Notes: generated by a model not told the origin, from the letters alone. Shown: positions 1 to 9,767, numbered from the stretch's first letter. The stretch is 64,000 nt of DNA from Acidimicrobiia bacterium (GCA_026002935.1 BPGH01000002.1:310001-374000), one strand, 5' to 3'. Numbers and translations: made by a program.

Positions 1-2
1 AG

Positions 3-3000
3 CGCCTCGGGGTCCCCGTGCGCGCCCCGACCGTCGCGCTGCGCACCGGCGACACGCCCGCGAAGGACCGCCGTGCGCTCGTGCGCGACCCGCCCGACGT
101 CCTCGTCACCACCCCCGAGTCGCTCTACCTGATGCTCACCTCCCGGGCACGCGACTCGCTGCGCTCGGTCGAGCACGTCATCGTCGACGAGATCCACGCC
201 CTCGCCCCGACGAAGCGCGGCGCGCACCTCGCGCTCAGCCTGGAGCGGCTCGAGGCGCTCACGGAGCGGCCGCCGCAGCGCATCGCCCTGTCGGCGACGC
301 AACGGCCGCTCGACGAGATGGCGCGGTTCCTCGGCGGGTACACCGGGGCCGGGCCGAGGCCGGTCACCGTGGTCGACGCCGGGTCGCGCAAGCCGCTCGA
401 ACTGGAGGTCGTCGTGCCGGTCGACGACCTGGCCGAGCCGGCCGGGCCGCCCGCCGGGTTCGACGGCCCGCTCGACCTGGAGGCCGGGTCGCGTCGCGGC
501 ATCTGGCCGCACGTCCACCCGCGTCTCGTCGAGCTGATCCGCGCCCACCGCACGACGATCGTCTTCTGCAACGCCCGCCGGCTCGCGGAGCGGCTCGCCG
601 CGCACCTCAACGACCTCGCGGGCGAGGACCTCGTGCGCGCCCACCACGGGTCGCTGTCGCGCGAGCAACGGCTCGCGGTCGAATCCGACCTGAAGGCCGG
701 CCGGCTCCGGGCGATCGTCGCGACGAGCAGCCTGGAGCTCGGCATCGACATGGGCACCGTCGACCTGGTCGTGCTGGTCGAGTCCCCCGGATCGGTGGCG
801 CGCGGGCTCCAGCGGGTCGGCCGGGCCGGCCACCGGGTCGGCGAGCCGAGCCGCGGGAAGATCTTCCCGAAGTACCGCGGCGACCTCCTGGAGGCGACCG
901 CCGTCGTGCGCCGCATGCGCGACGGGCTGGTCGAGGAGATGCGCTACCCGCGCAACCCGATCGACGTCCTCGCCCAGCAGGTCGTCGCCGCGGTGGCGGT
1001 CGACGAGTGGGCCGTCGACGAGCTGTACGCGCTCGTGCGGCGGGCCGCGAACTTCGCCGACCTCTCCGAGGACGTCTTCGGGGAGGTGCTCGACCTCCTG
1101 TCGGGCCGGTACCCGTCCGACCGCTTCGCGGGGCTGCGCCCGCGGGTCGTGTGGGACCGGGTCGCGGGCCGGCTGCGCGCCCGGGAGGGCGCCCAGCGCG
1201 TCGCGGTCGGCAGCGGCGGCACGATCCCCGACCGCGGGCTGTTCGGCGTGTTCCTGCCCGACGGCGTGCGCGTCGGCGAGCTCGACGAGGAGATGGTCTA
1301 CGAGTCGCGGGTCGGCGAGTGCTTCGTGCTCGGCGCTTCGACCTGGCGGATCGAGGAGATCGCCTTCGACCGGGTCGTCGTCACGCCGGCGCCGGGCGAA
1401 CCCGCGAAGACGCCGTTCTGGCGCGGCGACCGCCCGGGCCGGCCGCTCGAGCTCGGGCGGGCGCTCGGCGCGATGGTGCGCGAGCTGCGCGGCCTCGGCG
1501 CCGAGGAGGCGGAGGCGCGCCTGCGCGCCGACGGCCTCGACGACCGGGCCGCCACGAACCTGCGCCGCTACCTGGACGAGCAGGCGGAGGCCACCGGTGC
1601 CGTCCCCGACGACCGCACGATCGTCGTCGAGCGGTTCCCCGACGAGATCGGCGACTGGCGCGTGTGCGTGCTCACGCCCTTCGGCGCGCGCGTCCACGCG
1701 CCGTGGGCGCTGGCGCTCGAGGAGCGCCTCGCGCGCGCCGAGCTGCCGGTGCAGGTCCTGTGGTCGGACGACGGCATCATCCTGCGGCTGCCCGAGGCGG
1801 TCGACGACCTCCCGCTCGACCTCCTGCTGTTCGAGCCCGACGAGGTCGAGGAGCTCGTCGTCGCGCGGCTCCCGTCCACGTCGCTGTTCGCGTCCCGTTT
1901 CCGCGAGAACGCCGCCCGCGCACTGCTGCTGCCGCGCCGCCGACCGGGCGTGCGCACGCCCCTGTGGCAGCAGCGCCAGCGCGCCGCGGACCTGCTCGAG
2001 GTCGCGTCCGACCACCCGACCTTCCCGGTACTGCTCGAGACGACGCGCGAGTGCCTGCGCGACGTGTTCGACCTCCCGGCGCTGCGCGAGGTGCTCTCCG
2101 ACGTGCGGTCGCGACGCGTCCGGGTCGTGCCGGTCGAGACCCCGAGGGCGTCGCCGTTCGCCCAGTCGCTGCTGTTCGGCTGGATCGCCGTGTACATGTA
2201 CGAGGGCGACGCACCGCTCGCCGAGCGACGCGCCGCGGCGCTCGCGCTCGACCGCGACCTGCTGCGCGACCTCATGGGCGCCGAGGAGCTGCGCGAGCTG
2301 CTCGACCCCGCGGCGCTCGCCCAGCTCGAGCTCGAGCTGCAGCGGCTCGTGCCGGGACGCCGGGCCCGCACCGACGACGACCTGCACGACCTGCTCGCCG
2401 ACCTCGGACCGCTCGACCCGCAGGAGGTGCGGGCCCGTTGCACGTTCGACCCGGCCGGGCCGCTGCGGCGGCTCGCCGAGCAGCGGCGCGTGATCGAGGT
2501 CGGCGGCCGCTGGGCCGCGGCCGAGGACGCGGCGCGGCTCCGTGACGCGCTCGGCCTCGCGATCCCCGTCGGGCTCCCGGCCGCGTTCACCGACCCGGTC
2601 GAGCGGCCCCTCGACGACCTCGTCGCGCGCCACGCCCGCACGCACGGCCCGTTCACCGCCGAGGAGGTGGCCACCCGGCTGGGGGTCACCGCCGAGCGGG
2701 CGCGGGCGGCGCTCGCGCGGCTCGAGGCCGAGGGGCGCGTCGTGCACGGTGAGTTCCGGCCCGGCGGGATGGAGCGGGAGTGGTGCGACGCGACCGTCCT
2801 GCGCACCCTGCGCCGCCGGTCGCTCGCCGCGCTGCGGCGCGAGGTCGAGCCGGTCGACGCCCCGACCTATGCCCGCTTCCTCGCCGCGTGGCAGGGCCTC
2901 GCCGCGCCGCGCCGCGGCCTCGACGCGCTCGTCGACGCGATCGAGCAGCTCCAGGGGGTCGCACTCCCCGCCTCGGTCCTCGAGCGCGAGATCCTGCCCG

Positions 3001-4082
3001 CGCGCGTCGACGGCTACCGCCCGGTGATGCTCGACGAGCTGTGCGCGGCCGGCGAGCTCGTGTGGGTCGGCGCGGGCGCGCTGGGCGCGGACGACGGCCG
3101 CGTCCGCCTCTACTTCCGCGACGCGCTGCGCCTCCTCGCGGGCGGCGTCCCCGCCCCCGACGGCGCGCCGGACGGCCCGGTCCACGACGCGCTGCGCGCC
3201 CGCCTGGCGGGCGCGGGCGCGTCGTTCTGGCCCGACCTCGTCGCCGCCGCGGGAACCGCCGACGAGGCCGTCGTGCTCGCCGCGCTGTGGGATCTCGTGT
3301 GGGCGGGCGAGGTCACCAACGACACGTTCGGGCCACTGCGCGTGCCGCGCCGGGCCGGGCGGCGCGCCGCGCCGCGCGGCCGCCCGCGTCCGGGGCGCCT
3401 CGCCCGGCTCGGCCCGCCCGCCGGCGCCGGGCGGTGGTCGCTCGTCGCGCCGCTGCGCGAACCCGCACCGCCGCCGACCGAAGCCGCGCACGCCCAGGCC
3501 CGCCAGCTCCTCGCCCGCCACGGCGTGGTGACCCGCGAGGCCGTACGGGCCGAGGGGGTCGCCGGCGGCTTCGCGGCGGTGTACCCGGTGCTGCGCGCGC
3601 TCGAGGAGGCCGGCCGGGCCCGCCGCGGCTGGTTCGTCGCGGGCCTGGGCGCCGCGCAGTTCGCGTCGCCGGGCGCGGTCGACCGGCTGCGGTCGTTCCG
3701 GCGGACCGACCCCGACGGCCCCGCGGCGCTGGTGCTCGCCGCCACCGACCCCGCGCAGCCCTACGGCGCGGCGCTGGCCTGGCCCGAGACGCGGGCCGCC
3801 GCGGGCCGGCGTCTCGCGCGCGCGGCGGGCGCCGTGGTCGTGCTCGTCGACGGCGAGCTCGCCGCCTACGTCGAGCGCGGCGGGCGTGCCGTCCTCACCT
3901 TCGGCGACGTGCCCGCCCCCGTGTGGGCGGGCGCGCTCGTCGACGCCCACAAGGCGGGGCGGATCGGCCGCCTCACCGTCGAGCGCGTCGACGACGAGCC
4001 GGCGCGCACGTCGCCGGTCGCGGACGCGTTGCGTGTCGCCGGCTTCGCCGACGGGTACAAGGGCCTGACGCTGCGCGCCTGA
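3..4082 (+). CDS. lhr: Lhr-type ATP-dependent helicase, 5' end outside window
   Basis: Large superfamily 2 helicase of the Lhr family, which unwinds DNA or RNA-DNA hybrids and is linked to DNA repair in mycobacteria. The frame is open from base 3, so the start and Walker A motif lie upstream of the window; about 1359 residues are visible. Motifs in order: TPESL, the DEIH box (VDEIHAL), SATQRP (motif III), VFCNARR, the motif V stretch TSSLELGIDMG and the arginine-finger motif QRVGRAGHRVG. A long C-terminal part with winged-helix-like segments follows, as in full-length Lhr of about 1500 residues. It lies just upstream of a small coiled-coil gene and a Nei glycosylase, consistent with a repair neighbourhood. 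The family assignment is firm; the exact substrate is not readable from sequence. Confidence 0.93.
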   Translation, partial: RLGVPVRAPTVALRTGDTPAKDRRALVRDPPDVLVTTPESLYLMLTSRARDSLRSVEHVIVDEIHALAPTKRGAHLALSLERLEALTERPPQRIALSATQRPLDEMARFLGGYTGAGPRPVTVVDAGSRKPLELEVVVPVDDLAEPAGPPAGFDGPLDLEAGSRRGIWPHVHPRLVELIRAHRTTIVFCNARRLAERLAAHLNDLAGEDLVRAHHGSLSREQRLAVESDLKAGRLRAIVATSSLELGIDMGTVDLVVLVESPGSVARGLQRVGRAGHRVGEPSRGKIFPKYRGDLLEATAVVRRMRDGLVEEMRYPRNPIDVLAQQVVAAVAVDEWAVDELYALVRRAANFADLSEDVFGEVLDLLSGRYPSDRFAGLRPRVVWDRVAGRLRAREGAQRVAVGSGGTIPDRGLFGVFLPDGVRVGELDEEMVYESRVGECFVLGASTWRIEEIAFDRVVVTPAPGEPAKTPFWRGDRPGRPLELGRALGAMVRELRGLGAEEAEARLRADGLDDRAATNLRRYLDEQAEATGAVPDDRTIVVERFPDEIGDWRVCVLTPFGARVHAPWALALEERLARAELPVQVLWSDDGIILRLPEAVDDLPLDLLLFEPDEVEELVVARLPSTSLFASRFRENAARALLLPRRRPGVRTPLWQQRQRAADLLEVASDHPTFPVLLETTRECLRDVFDLPALREVLSDVRSRRVRVVPVETPRASPFAQSLLFGWIAVYMYEGDAPLAERRAAALALDRDLLRDLMGAEELRELLDPAALAQLELELQRLVPGRRARTDDDLHDLLADLGPLDPQEVRARCTFDPAGPLRRLAEQRRVIEVGGRWAAAEDAARLRDALGLAIPVGLPAAFTDPVERPLDDLVARHARTHGPFTAEEVATRLGVTAERARAALARLEAEGRVVHGEFRPGGMEREWCDATVLRTLRRRSLAALRREVEPVDAPTYARFLAAWQGLAAPRRGLDALVDAIEQLQGVALPASVLEREILPARVDGYRPVMLDELCAAGELVWVGAGALGADDGRVRLYFRDALRLLAGGVPAPDGAPDGPVHDALRARLAGAGASFWPDLVAAAGTADEAVVLAALWDLVWAGEVTNDTFGPLRVPRRAGRRAAPRGRPRPGRLARLGPPAGAGRWSLVAPLREPAPPPTEAAHAQARQLLARHGVVTREAVRAEGVAGGFAAVYPVLRALEEAGRARRGWFVAGLGAAQFASPGAVDRLRSFRRTDPDGPAALVLAATDPAQPYGAALAWPETRAAAGRRLARAAGAVVVLVDGELAAYVERGGRAVLTFGDVPAPVWAGALVDAHKAGRIGRLTVERVDDEPARTSPVADALRVAGFADGYKGLTLRA

Positions 4083-4161
4083 GCCCGCCCCGGGGCCGCG
4101 CGGCGCCGGGCCGGCGGGCGCGAACCCGGTACCCTCGCCGCCACCACCGAAGGAGGTCACG

Positions 4162-4458
4162 ATGGGGTTCCTCGACAAGGTGAAGGACGTCGCCGACAAG
4201 GCCGCCGACAAGGCCAAGCAGGCCACCGCGGCCGGCAAGGAGAAGATCGAGGACGTCCGGCTCCAGAAGAAGATCGACGCGATCACCCAGGAGATCGGCA
4301 AGCTCGTGGTCGCGCAGCGGCGCGGCAGCGCGGCGCCCGACGCCGACGCGCAGATCGACGCCAAGGTCGCGGAGATCACCGAGCTCGAGCGCCAGATCGA
4401 GGAGAACGCCGCGCCGCCCGCCGCGGCGGACGGGGACGGCGCGGGCGCGAGCGCCTGA
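4162..4458 (+). CDS. Small charged coiled-coil protein, hypothetical
   Basis: A 98-residue Lys/Ala/Glu-rich protein starting MGFLDKVKDVADKAADK. The first 40 residues form an amphipathic helix of repeated DKA-type heptads, followed by a second helix (about residues 60-85) and an Ala/Gly-rich tail. There is no signal peptide or membrane segment. A strong Shine-Dalgarno sequence, AAGGAGG, sits at 4150-4156, 5 nt before the ATG, and a TACCCT -10 hexamer lies about 30 nt upstream, so this gene has a normal leader. The next gene, nei, starts 13 nt after its stop, suggesting cotranscription. I do not recognise a named family; a cytosolic helical-bundle protein is all that can be said. Confidence 0.8.
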   Translation: MGFLDKVKDVADKAADKAKQATAAGKEKIEDVRLQKKIDAITQEIGKLVVAQRRGSAAPDADAQIDAKVAEITELERQIEENAAPPAAADGDGAGASA

Positions 4459-4471
4459 GGGCGGCCGCCGC

Positions 4472-5305
4472 GTGCCCGAGGGTGACACGATCGCCCGCGC
4501 GGCACGACTGCTGCGCGACGCGATCGTGGGCCGGTGCGTGACCCGCGTCGAGGTCCGGCGCGACCCCCGCGGGCTGCGCCCACCCGCCGCGGGCACCGTC
4601 GTCCGTCGCGTCGAGGCGCGGGGCAAGCACCTGCTCGTCCACTTCGGCGACGGCACGACGCTCCACACGCACCTGCGCCTCCACGGTGCCTGGCACGTGT
4701 ACGGCGCCGGCGAGCGGTGGCGCCGGGCCGCGCACCGCGCGCGCGCGGCGATCCACGTCGACGACGGCCGCGTCGCCGTCTGCTTCGACGCGCCGCTCGT
4801 CGAGCTCCGCCGCGCCGTCCCCGGCGGCCGGCCCCCGACGCCGGGGGTCCGCGCGCTCGCGCGGCTCGGCCCCGACCTGTGCACCGCCGGCGTCGACCTC
4901 GACGCGGTGCTCGGTCGCCTCGCCCGCCTCGCGCCCACCACCCCGATCGGCGACGCGCTCTTGGACCAGCGGGTCGCCGCGGGCGTCGGCAACGTGTTCC
5001 GCTGCGAGGTGTGCTGGGCGCACGGCGTCCACCCGGCGACCCCCCTCGCCGCCCTCGACCCGGCCGACCGGCGCGCCCTCTACGCGACCGCCCACGCGCA
5101 GCTGCGCGCGAACGCCGGCCGGGCGCGGCGGGCGACCCACGGCGGCGGCCTCGCGGTGTACGGCCGCGCCCGCCGCCCCTGCCCCCGCTGCCGCACCCCA
5201 GTGGTGCGCACGCGGGAGGGCCGCGACCGGCGGGTCACCTACTGGTGCCCGGCGTGCCAGCCCCCTCCGCCCGGGTACGGCCCGGCGGCGCCGGCGCCCG
5301 CGTGA
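4472..5305 (+). CDS. nei: Endonuclease VIII-like DNA glycosylase (Nei)
   Basis: Base-excision repair glycosylase/AP lyase of the Fpg/Nei family, 277 residues. The GTG start gives MPEGDT, the Nei signature in which the Pro after Met is the catalytic nucleophile and Glu3 the acid. The conserved Lys is in RGKHLLVHF near residue 53, the helix-two-turn-helix is marked by AAGVGNVFR near residue 170, and a complete C-terminal zinc finger is visible (CPRC ... CPAC, about residues 235-258). It follows the small coiled-coil gene by 13 nt. A second glycosylase of the family, Fpg-like, lies at 14768-15547. The acting substrate is likely oxidised pyrimidines, by family knowledge only. Confidence 0.9.
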   Translation: MPEGDTIARAARLLRDAIVGRCVTRVEVRRDPRGLRPPAAGTVVRRVEARGKHLLVHFGDGTTLHTHLRLHGAWHVYGAGERWRRAAHRARAAIHVDDGRVAVCFDAPLVELRRAVPGGRPPTPGVRALARLGPDLCTAGVDLDAVLGRLARLAPTTPIGDALLDQRVAAGVGNVFRCEVCWAHGVHPATPLAALDPADRRALYATAHAQLRANAGRARRATHGGGLAVYGRARRPCPRCRTPVVRTREGRDRRVTYWCPACQPPPPGYGPAAPAPA

Positions 5306-5315
5306 GCACCGGCGG

Positions 5316-6881
5316 TCAGGGCAGCAGGATCTCCGAGACGGTCGCCACCTCGTCGCGGTTGCGGCCCGCCGCCTTCGCCCGGTAGAGCGCCTCGTCCGCG
5401 CGCCGCAGCGTGTCGGCCGGGTCCGCGCCCGCCTCGTGCACCGCGATGCCCGCCGAGAACGTCGTCGCCGGCCGCGCCTGCGCCCAGTCCCCGCGCACGC
5501 GCCGCAGCGCCGCCCGGGCGCCCTCGGCACCGGCCTCGGGGAGCACGAGCGCGAACTCCTCGCCGCCGTAGCGGGCGACGGTGTCGACCTGGCGCGCCGC
5601 GCGGCGCAGGCACCGGGCGAGGTCGCGCAGCGTCCGGTCGCCTGCCGCGTGGCCGAAGCGGTCGTTGACGCGCTTGAAGTGGTCGAGGTCGACGAGCACG
5701 ACGGCGTCACCCGGCCGGAGGGTCGCGAGCGCGCGGGCGAACGTGCGCCGGTTCGCGAGCTCGGTGAGCGGGTCGGTCTGCGCGTCACGCGCCAGCACCG
5801 CGGTCGCGCGCAGCCGCTCGAACATCCGTCCCGCCTCCTGCGACAGCAGCTCGCCCGCCTGGCGCGCCGGCGCGGGCAGGACGCGCCGGCGCGAGCCCCA
5901 GAGCGCCAGCACGACGCCGAGCGGCTCGCCGCTCCCGCCCGGCAGCGGCACCAGCGCCGCCGAGCGGACGCGCCCGGGCGACCCGGGTGCCGCGAGCGGC
6001 GGCGCCGCCGAGGCGTCGGGGAGGAACCAGGTCGGTCCCGCCGCGCCGAGCGCGGGGACCGCGGACCCGTCGACGACGAGGGGCGCCGTGTCGGCGAGCG
6101 CCGGGTGACCGAACCAGGCGCGCTGGCGGAACCGGCTCGACCCCGGGCGGTCCGCGAGCAGCACCGCGACCGCGTCCGCGTCGAGCAGGTCGGCCGCCAG
6201 CGACGCGACGAGCTGCGCGCCCCGCTGCTCGTCCTCGACGTGCGCGAGCACGCGCACGGCGCGCAGCAGCCGTTCGACGTGGAGCTCCGCGCGGGCGCGG
6301 CGGCGTTGTGCCTGCGCGATCGCCTCGCCGACGAACACCGACATCGGCAGCGCGAACAGGACGGTCGTCACGACCGTGGCGGTGGGCTCGAACCGCGACC
6401 CGACGGCGAGCGCGGCCGCCGCGGGCGGTGCGAGCGCGAGCGACCACCCCGGCCGCTGGGTGAACCCCACGTACACGAAGGGCAGGGGGAGCACGGCGAG
6501 GAACGGTGTCGCGAGGCCCTCGTCGTGCACACCGGCCACGGCGAGGAGCACGAACGCCGCCACCGGGATCGCGAGCTGCGCCGGACGCGGCCAGTGGTGC
6601 CAGGGCGCGAGCAGGAAGCCGAGCCCTGCCACCACCGCACCGCCGGCGACCGGCCCGACCGCCCCGCGCGACCCGGCGGTGCCCAGCGCGCCGACGACCG
6701 CGGCGAGCAACCCCGCCACGACGAAGACCGCGCCGGCGATGCGCGGGCCCAGGGTGCCCAGCTCGACGTCGCGCCACGCGAGCCGCGCGTCGCGCGCGGC
6801 GGCCCCGGCGGCACGGCGCAGTCGGACGAGCACCCCCAACGACCTCCCAGCGGCGCGGACGGCCCCGCCTCTCATCGGCAC
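5316..6881 (-). CDS. Membrane diguanylate cyclase with GAF-like and GGDEF domains
   Basis: A 521-residue protein likely to make cyclic di-GMP. About six hydrophobic segments occupy residues 45-190, a GAF-like region covers about 205-345, and a C-terminal GGDEF domain about 360-521. The active-site motif is YGGEEF, preceded by RQVD exactly five residues before GGEEF, which is the canonical RxxD inhibitory site, so product feedback control is expected. VDLDHFKRVND and the C-terminal DEALYRAK are also typical. The start used is GTG at 6881; an in-frame ATG two codons later is equally possible. It is convergent with nei and divergent from the SDR gene. An EAL protein lies far away at 46.3 kb. The environmental signal sensed is unknown. 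Confidence 0.9.
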   Translation of the reverse strand: MPMRGGAVRAAGRSLGVLVRLRRAAGAAARDARLAWRDVELGTLGPRIAGAVFVVAGLLAAVVGALGTAGSRGAVGPVAGGAVVAGLGFLLAPWHHWPRPAQLAIPVAAFVLLAVAGVHDEGLATPFLAVLPLPFVYVGFTQRPGWSLALAPPAAAALAVGSRFEPTATVVTTVLFALPMSVFVGEAIAQAQRRRARAELHVERLLRAVRVLAHVEDEQRGAQLVASLAADLLDADAVAVLLADRPGSSRFRQRAWFGHPALADTAPLVVDGSAVPALGAAGPTWFLPDASAAPPLAAPGSPGRVRSAALVPLPGGSGEPLGVVLALWGSRRRVLPAPARQAGELLSQEAGRMFERLRATAVLARDAQTDPLTELANRRTFARALATLRPGDAVVLVDLDHFKRVNDRFGHAAGDRTLRDLARCLRRAARQVDTVARYGGEEFALVLPEAGAEGARAALRRVRGDWAQARPATTFSAGIAVHEAGADPADTLRRADEALYRAKAAGRNRDEVATVSEILLP

Positions 6882-6959
6882 GCGGGTGCGCCGCCTTGAG
6901 CGCGCCGCGTCCGCCGCCCGCCTCGCCCCGGGAGGTGCCGCTCGCTAACGTCCCCGCCC

Positions 6960-7736
6960 GTGCCCGCCTCCGAGCTGTTCTCCGTCGCCGGCAAGGTCGC
7001 GCTCGTCACCGGCGGCAGCCGCGGCATCGGCCTGATGATCGCCCGCGGCTTCGTGGAGGCGGGCGCGAGGGTCTACATCTCGTCCCGCAAGGCCGAGGTC
7101 TGCGACCGGGTGGCCGCCGAGCTGTCCGAGGTGGGCGAGTGCACGAGCCTCCCCGCGGACCTCGCGACCGAGCAGGAGTGCGTCGACCTCGCCCGGCGGG
7201 TCGCCGAACGCGAGGACGCGCTGCACGTGCTGGTCAACAACGCCGGTGCCACGTGGGGGGCGCCCATCGAGGAGTTCCCGGCGAGCGCGTTCGACAAGGT
7301 GCTCGACCTCAACGTCAAGGCGCCGTTCTTCCTGACCCGCGCGCTGCTGCCGCTGCTGCGGGCCGCCGCGACTCCCGACGACCCGGCCCGGGTGATCAAC
7401 ATCGGCTCGATCGACGGGATCCAGGTGCCGGTGCTCGAGACCTACTCGTACTCGGCGAGCAAGGCGGCGGTGCACCAGCTGACCCGTCACCTCGCGAAGC
7501 GGCTCGGCCCCTGGCACATCACGGTGAACGCGGTCGCGCCCGGGCCGTTCGAGTCGAAGATGATGGCCGAGACGCTGCGCGTGGCCGGCGACGCGATCGC
7601 GAAGTCGTCGCCGCTCGGACGGATCGGCCGGCCCGACGACATGGCCGGCGTCGCGATCTACCTGGCGAGCCGGGCGGGCGCGTACGTGACGGGCGCGGTG
7701 ATCCCCGTCGACGGCGGGATCGCCACCACCAAGTGA
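6960..7736 (+). CDS. SDR family oxidoreductase
   Basis: Classical short-chain dehydrogenase/reductase of 258 residues. It shows the NAD(P)-binding TGGSRGIG near residue 18, the NNAG motif near 92, and a catalytic Ser plus YSASK near residue 160. The C-terminus GAVIPVDGGIATTK is typical of SDRs related to 3-oxoacyl-ACP reductase and gluconate dehydrogenase. The GTG start is fixed by a TAACGT -10 hexamer at 6946-6951, 8 nt upstream, and the absence of a good ribosome-binding site at the usual place, so the message is probably leaderless. The MDMPI-type gene follows 40 nt downstream on the same strand. Substrate cannot be assigned from sequence. Confidence 0.9.
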   Translation: MPASELFSVAGKVALVTGGSRGIGLMIARGFVEAGARVYISSRKAEVCDRVAAELSEVGECTSLPADLATEQECVDLARRVAEREDALHVLVNNAGATWGAPIEEFPASAFDKVLDLNVKAPFFLTRALLPLLRAAATPDDPARVINIGSIDGIQVPVLETYSYSASKAAVHQLTRHLAKRLGPWHITVNAVAPGPFESKMMAETLRVAGDAIAKSSPLGRIGRPDDMAGVAIYLASRAGAYVTGAVIPVDGGIATTK

Positions 7737-7776
7737 CCCGCCCGCCGGGCGGGCCCGGGCGACCGCGGGAGGACCG

Positions 7777-8571
7777 ATGAGCACGAAGGCGGTCGAGGCG
7801 CTGCGGGCCGAGCGCGACGAGATCGTCGCGATCTGCCGGACGTTGCGCGCCGAGGAGTGGGACGCGCCGTCGGCGTGCGCGGGGTGGGCGGTGCGCGACG
7901 TGATCGCGCACATGGCGAGCGTCCTGCACGGGGTCGTGGACCCGTCGCAGATGCCCGACATCAGCGGCGGCGCCGAGGCCGCGATGGAGGGACCGGTGGC
8001 CGAGCGCCGGTCGTGGCCGGTCGCCGACGTGCTCGACGAGTACGAGACCTACAGCGAGCAGGCGATCGGCGTCGTCGCGATGGCCCAGGAGCCGCCGCTG
8101 TCGGAGACGCTGCTGCCGATGGGGGACCTCGGCACGCACCCGATGTCGATGCTCGCGAGCACGTTCACGTTCGACGCCTACTGCCACCTCCGCAACGACC
8201 TCCTCGCCCCCCACGGCCCGCTCGACCGGCCCGAGCCGCCCCGCGACGAGCTGCGGCTCGGCGCGACGAGGGAGTGGATGCTCGCCGGGCTGCCGTGGAT
8301 GTCGCGGGCGCAGCTCGCGTTCGTCGACCGGCCGGTGGTGCTCGTGCTCACCGGGCCGGGGGGCGGCACCTTCTCGATCGCGCCCGGCGGCGCCGAGGGC
8401 CGCGTCGCCGTGACCGAGGGCCGCGCACCGGGCGCGGTCGCGACGCTGTCGTCCACGACCCACGACTTCGTGCGCTGGGCGACCCACCGCGCGCCCTGGC
8501 ACGGGCTCGCCGCGGTCGAGGGCGACACGGCCTACGGCGCCCGGGTCCTCGACGCCGTCCACGTCTTCTGA
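7777..8571 (+). CDS. Maleylpyruvate isomerase-like (MDMPI) mycothiol-dependent protein
   Basis: A 264-residue member of the actinobacterial TIGR03083/MDMPI group, related to the DinB fold. The N-terminal helical bundle has the typical CAGWAVRDVIAHMAS block near residues 28-42, whose His is a metal ligand, and a second His at FDAYCHLRND near residue 140. The C-terminal third resembles the MDMPI C-terminal (SCP2-like) domain. Family members act as mycothiol-dependent isomerases or transferases, but most are uncharacterised. The ATG is preceded by GGGAGGACC. It likely forms a short operon with the upstream SDR. The enzymatic reaction here is not determined. Confidence 0.85.
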   Translation: MSTKAVEALRAERDEIVAICRTLRAEEWDAPSACAGWAVRDVIAHMASVLHGVVDPSQMPDISGGAEAAMEGPVAERRSWPVADVLDEYETYSEQAIGVVAMAQEPPLSETLLPMGDLGTHPMSMLASTFTFDAYCHLRNDLLAPHGPLDRPEPPRDELRLGATREWMLAGLPWMSRAQLAFVDRPVVLVLTGPGGGTFSIAPGGAEGRVAVTEGRAPGAVATLSSTTHDFVRWATHRAPWHGLAAVEGDTAYGARVLDAVHVF

Positions 8572-8757
8572 CGGCCCCACGGCCCCGTCGGTTCGGACTT
8601 CCAGAATCTTCCAGGCCTTCTGCCTCAGGTCCGGCATCCCGTCCGTTCGGTACGGTTGGGTCCGGATCGGTGGAGTGCTGCAGATTCCGTGCGTCACCGC
8701 CGATAACGGACGCAGCGAGCCGCGGCCGCCGGCCGGGCCCACGGAGGGGGGAAGCAC
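8572..8757 (+). promoter_or_regulatory. Promoter region of the exported-protein gene
   Basis: This 186-bp gap holds two near-identical 13-mers, cccgtcggttcgg at 8584-8596 and cccgtccgttcgg at 8638-8650 (12 of 13 bases the same), a CTTCCAG direct repeat between them, and a TACGGT hexamer at 8651-8656 that fits the -10 pattern of this genome. The paired 13-mers could be an operator or activator site. The following gene has a long leader ending in a GGAGGGGGG Shine-Dalgarno. Confidence 0.35.
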
Positions 8758-9675
8758 ATGTCCGCACGACGGGTGGTCGCCGCCTGCGCCCTCGGGCTGG
8801 CCACCGTGGTGGCGGCCGGGGCCACGGCCGCGGGCGCCGCGCCCCGGCCGCGGGCCGCCGCCGACGACTGGGGCCGGTCGTTCGTCGACCACGACGACGA
8901 CGGGGTGCGCGACGCCGCCGACCGCCCCCTCGCCGACGTGCTCGGCCCGCACAACACCTTCCGGCACACCACCGGGGGACGCGTCGGCCTCGTGCTCGAC
9001 GGCGTCGTCCTCGGCGCGCGGGGCACGTCGGCGCACCTGCTCGTGAACGGCACGGTCCGCATCCGCGACTCGGTGCGCGTGGCGCGGCCCGACGCGAGCG
9101 TCAGCGTCGCGTCGCTCGGGGGCGACGTGGAGGTCGCGCCCGGCGCCGTCGTCGAGGGCAACGGCTACCTCGACGTCACGTCCCACGGCGGCCGCCTCAC
9201 CATCGGCGACGGCGCCCGGCTCTCCGGCCGCGGCGACCACTACGCGACCGACTTCACCGGGTCGCACGTCGTCGTCGGCGCGGGCGTACAGGTGGCCATC
9301 GGCAACGGCTACCACTGGTTCTCGATCGCGGGCGACCGCGTCACCGTCGGCGAGCGACTCACGGTCCGGGGCCCGGGGCACGCCCTGTTCGACCTGCGCT
9401 CCAGCGCGGACCTCACGCTCGACCGGGCGGACGTGCGCACGGGCTACGTCCTCCTGCGCGCCCACCGGCCGGACGGCGCCGGCCCGGGACGGCGCATCGT
9501 GATCCGCGACGCGACGCTGCGCCAGACGTACCGCAACGGCGAGCTGCGCGTCGTGGCCGACGGGCCGGGTGCGGCGGTCCGGCTCGAGCGGGTCGTCCTG
9601 TCGCACGCGACCGACATGCCGCTGTTCGCGCCGATGCCGACGTGCGTCGGGACGAGCCACCCGCAGTGCACCTGA
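8758..9675 (+). CDS. Exported protein with DxDxDG loop and beta-helix-like body
   Basis: A 305-residue hypothetical protein. Residues 1-28 are a Sec-type signal peptide ending around AAGAAP. Shortly after follows FVDHDDDGVRDAAD, a DxDxDG loop with Asp at positions 1, 3, 5, 9 and 12, as in thrombospondin-type-3 or dockerin calcium loops. The remaining 220 residues alternate short hydrophobic strands and Gly turns (for example GGRLTIGDGARLSG), resembling a parallel beta-helix or adhesin-like repeat body. Two Cys near the C-terminus (TCVGTSHPQC) may form a disulfide. A GGAGGGGGG Shine-Dalgarno precedes the ATG. The next gene encodes a shorter protein of the same design. I do not recognise a named family. 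Confidence 0.8.
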   Translation: MSARRVVAACALGLATVVAAGATAAGAAPRPRAAADDWGRSFVDHDDDGVRDAADRPLADVLGPHNTFRHTTGGRVGLVLDGVVLGARGTSAHLLVNGTVRIRDSVRVARPDASVSVASLGGDVEVAPGAVVEGNGYLDVTSHGGRLTIGDGARLSGRGDHYATDFTGSHVVVGAGVQVAIGNGYHWFSIAGDRVTVGERLTVRGPGHALFDLRSSADLTLDRADVRTGYVLLRAHRPDGAGPGRRIVIRDATLRQTYRNGELRVVADGPGAAVRLERVVLSHATDMPLFAPMPTCVGTSHPQCT

Positions 9676-9767
9676 CACGCGGGCGGCCGCCCGTCACGAC
9701 ACGGGCGACGGCACCAGTTGTGGGGATCCGCCGGTCGGCGGGCACACGGATGAAGGAGAAGCCAAGG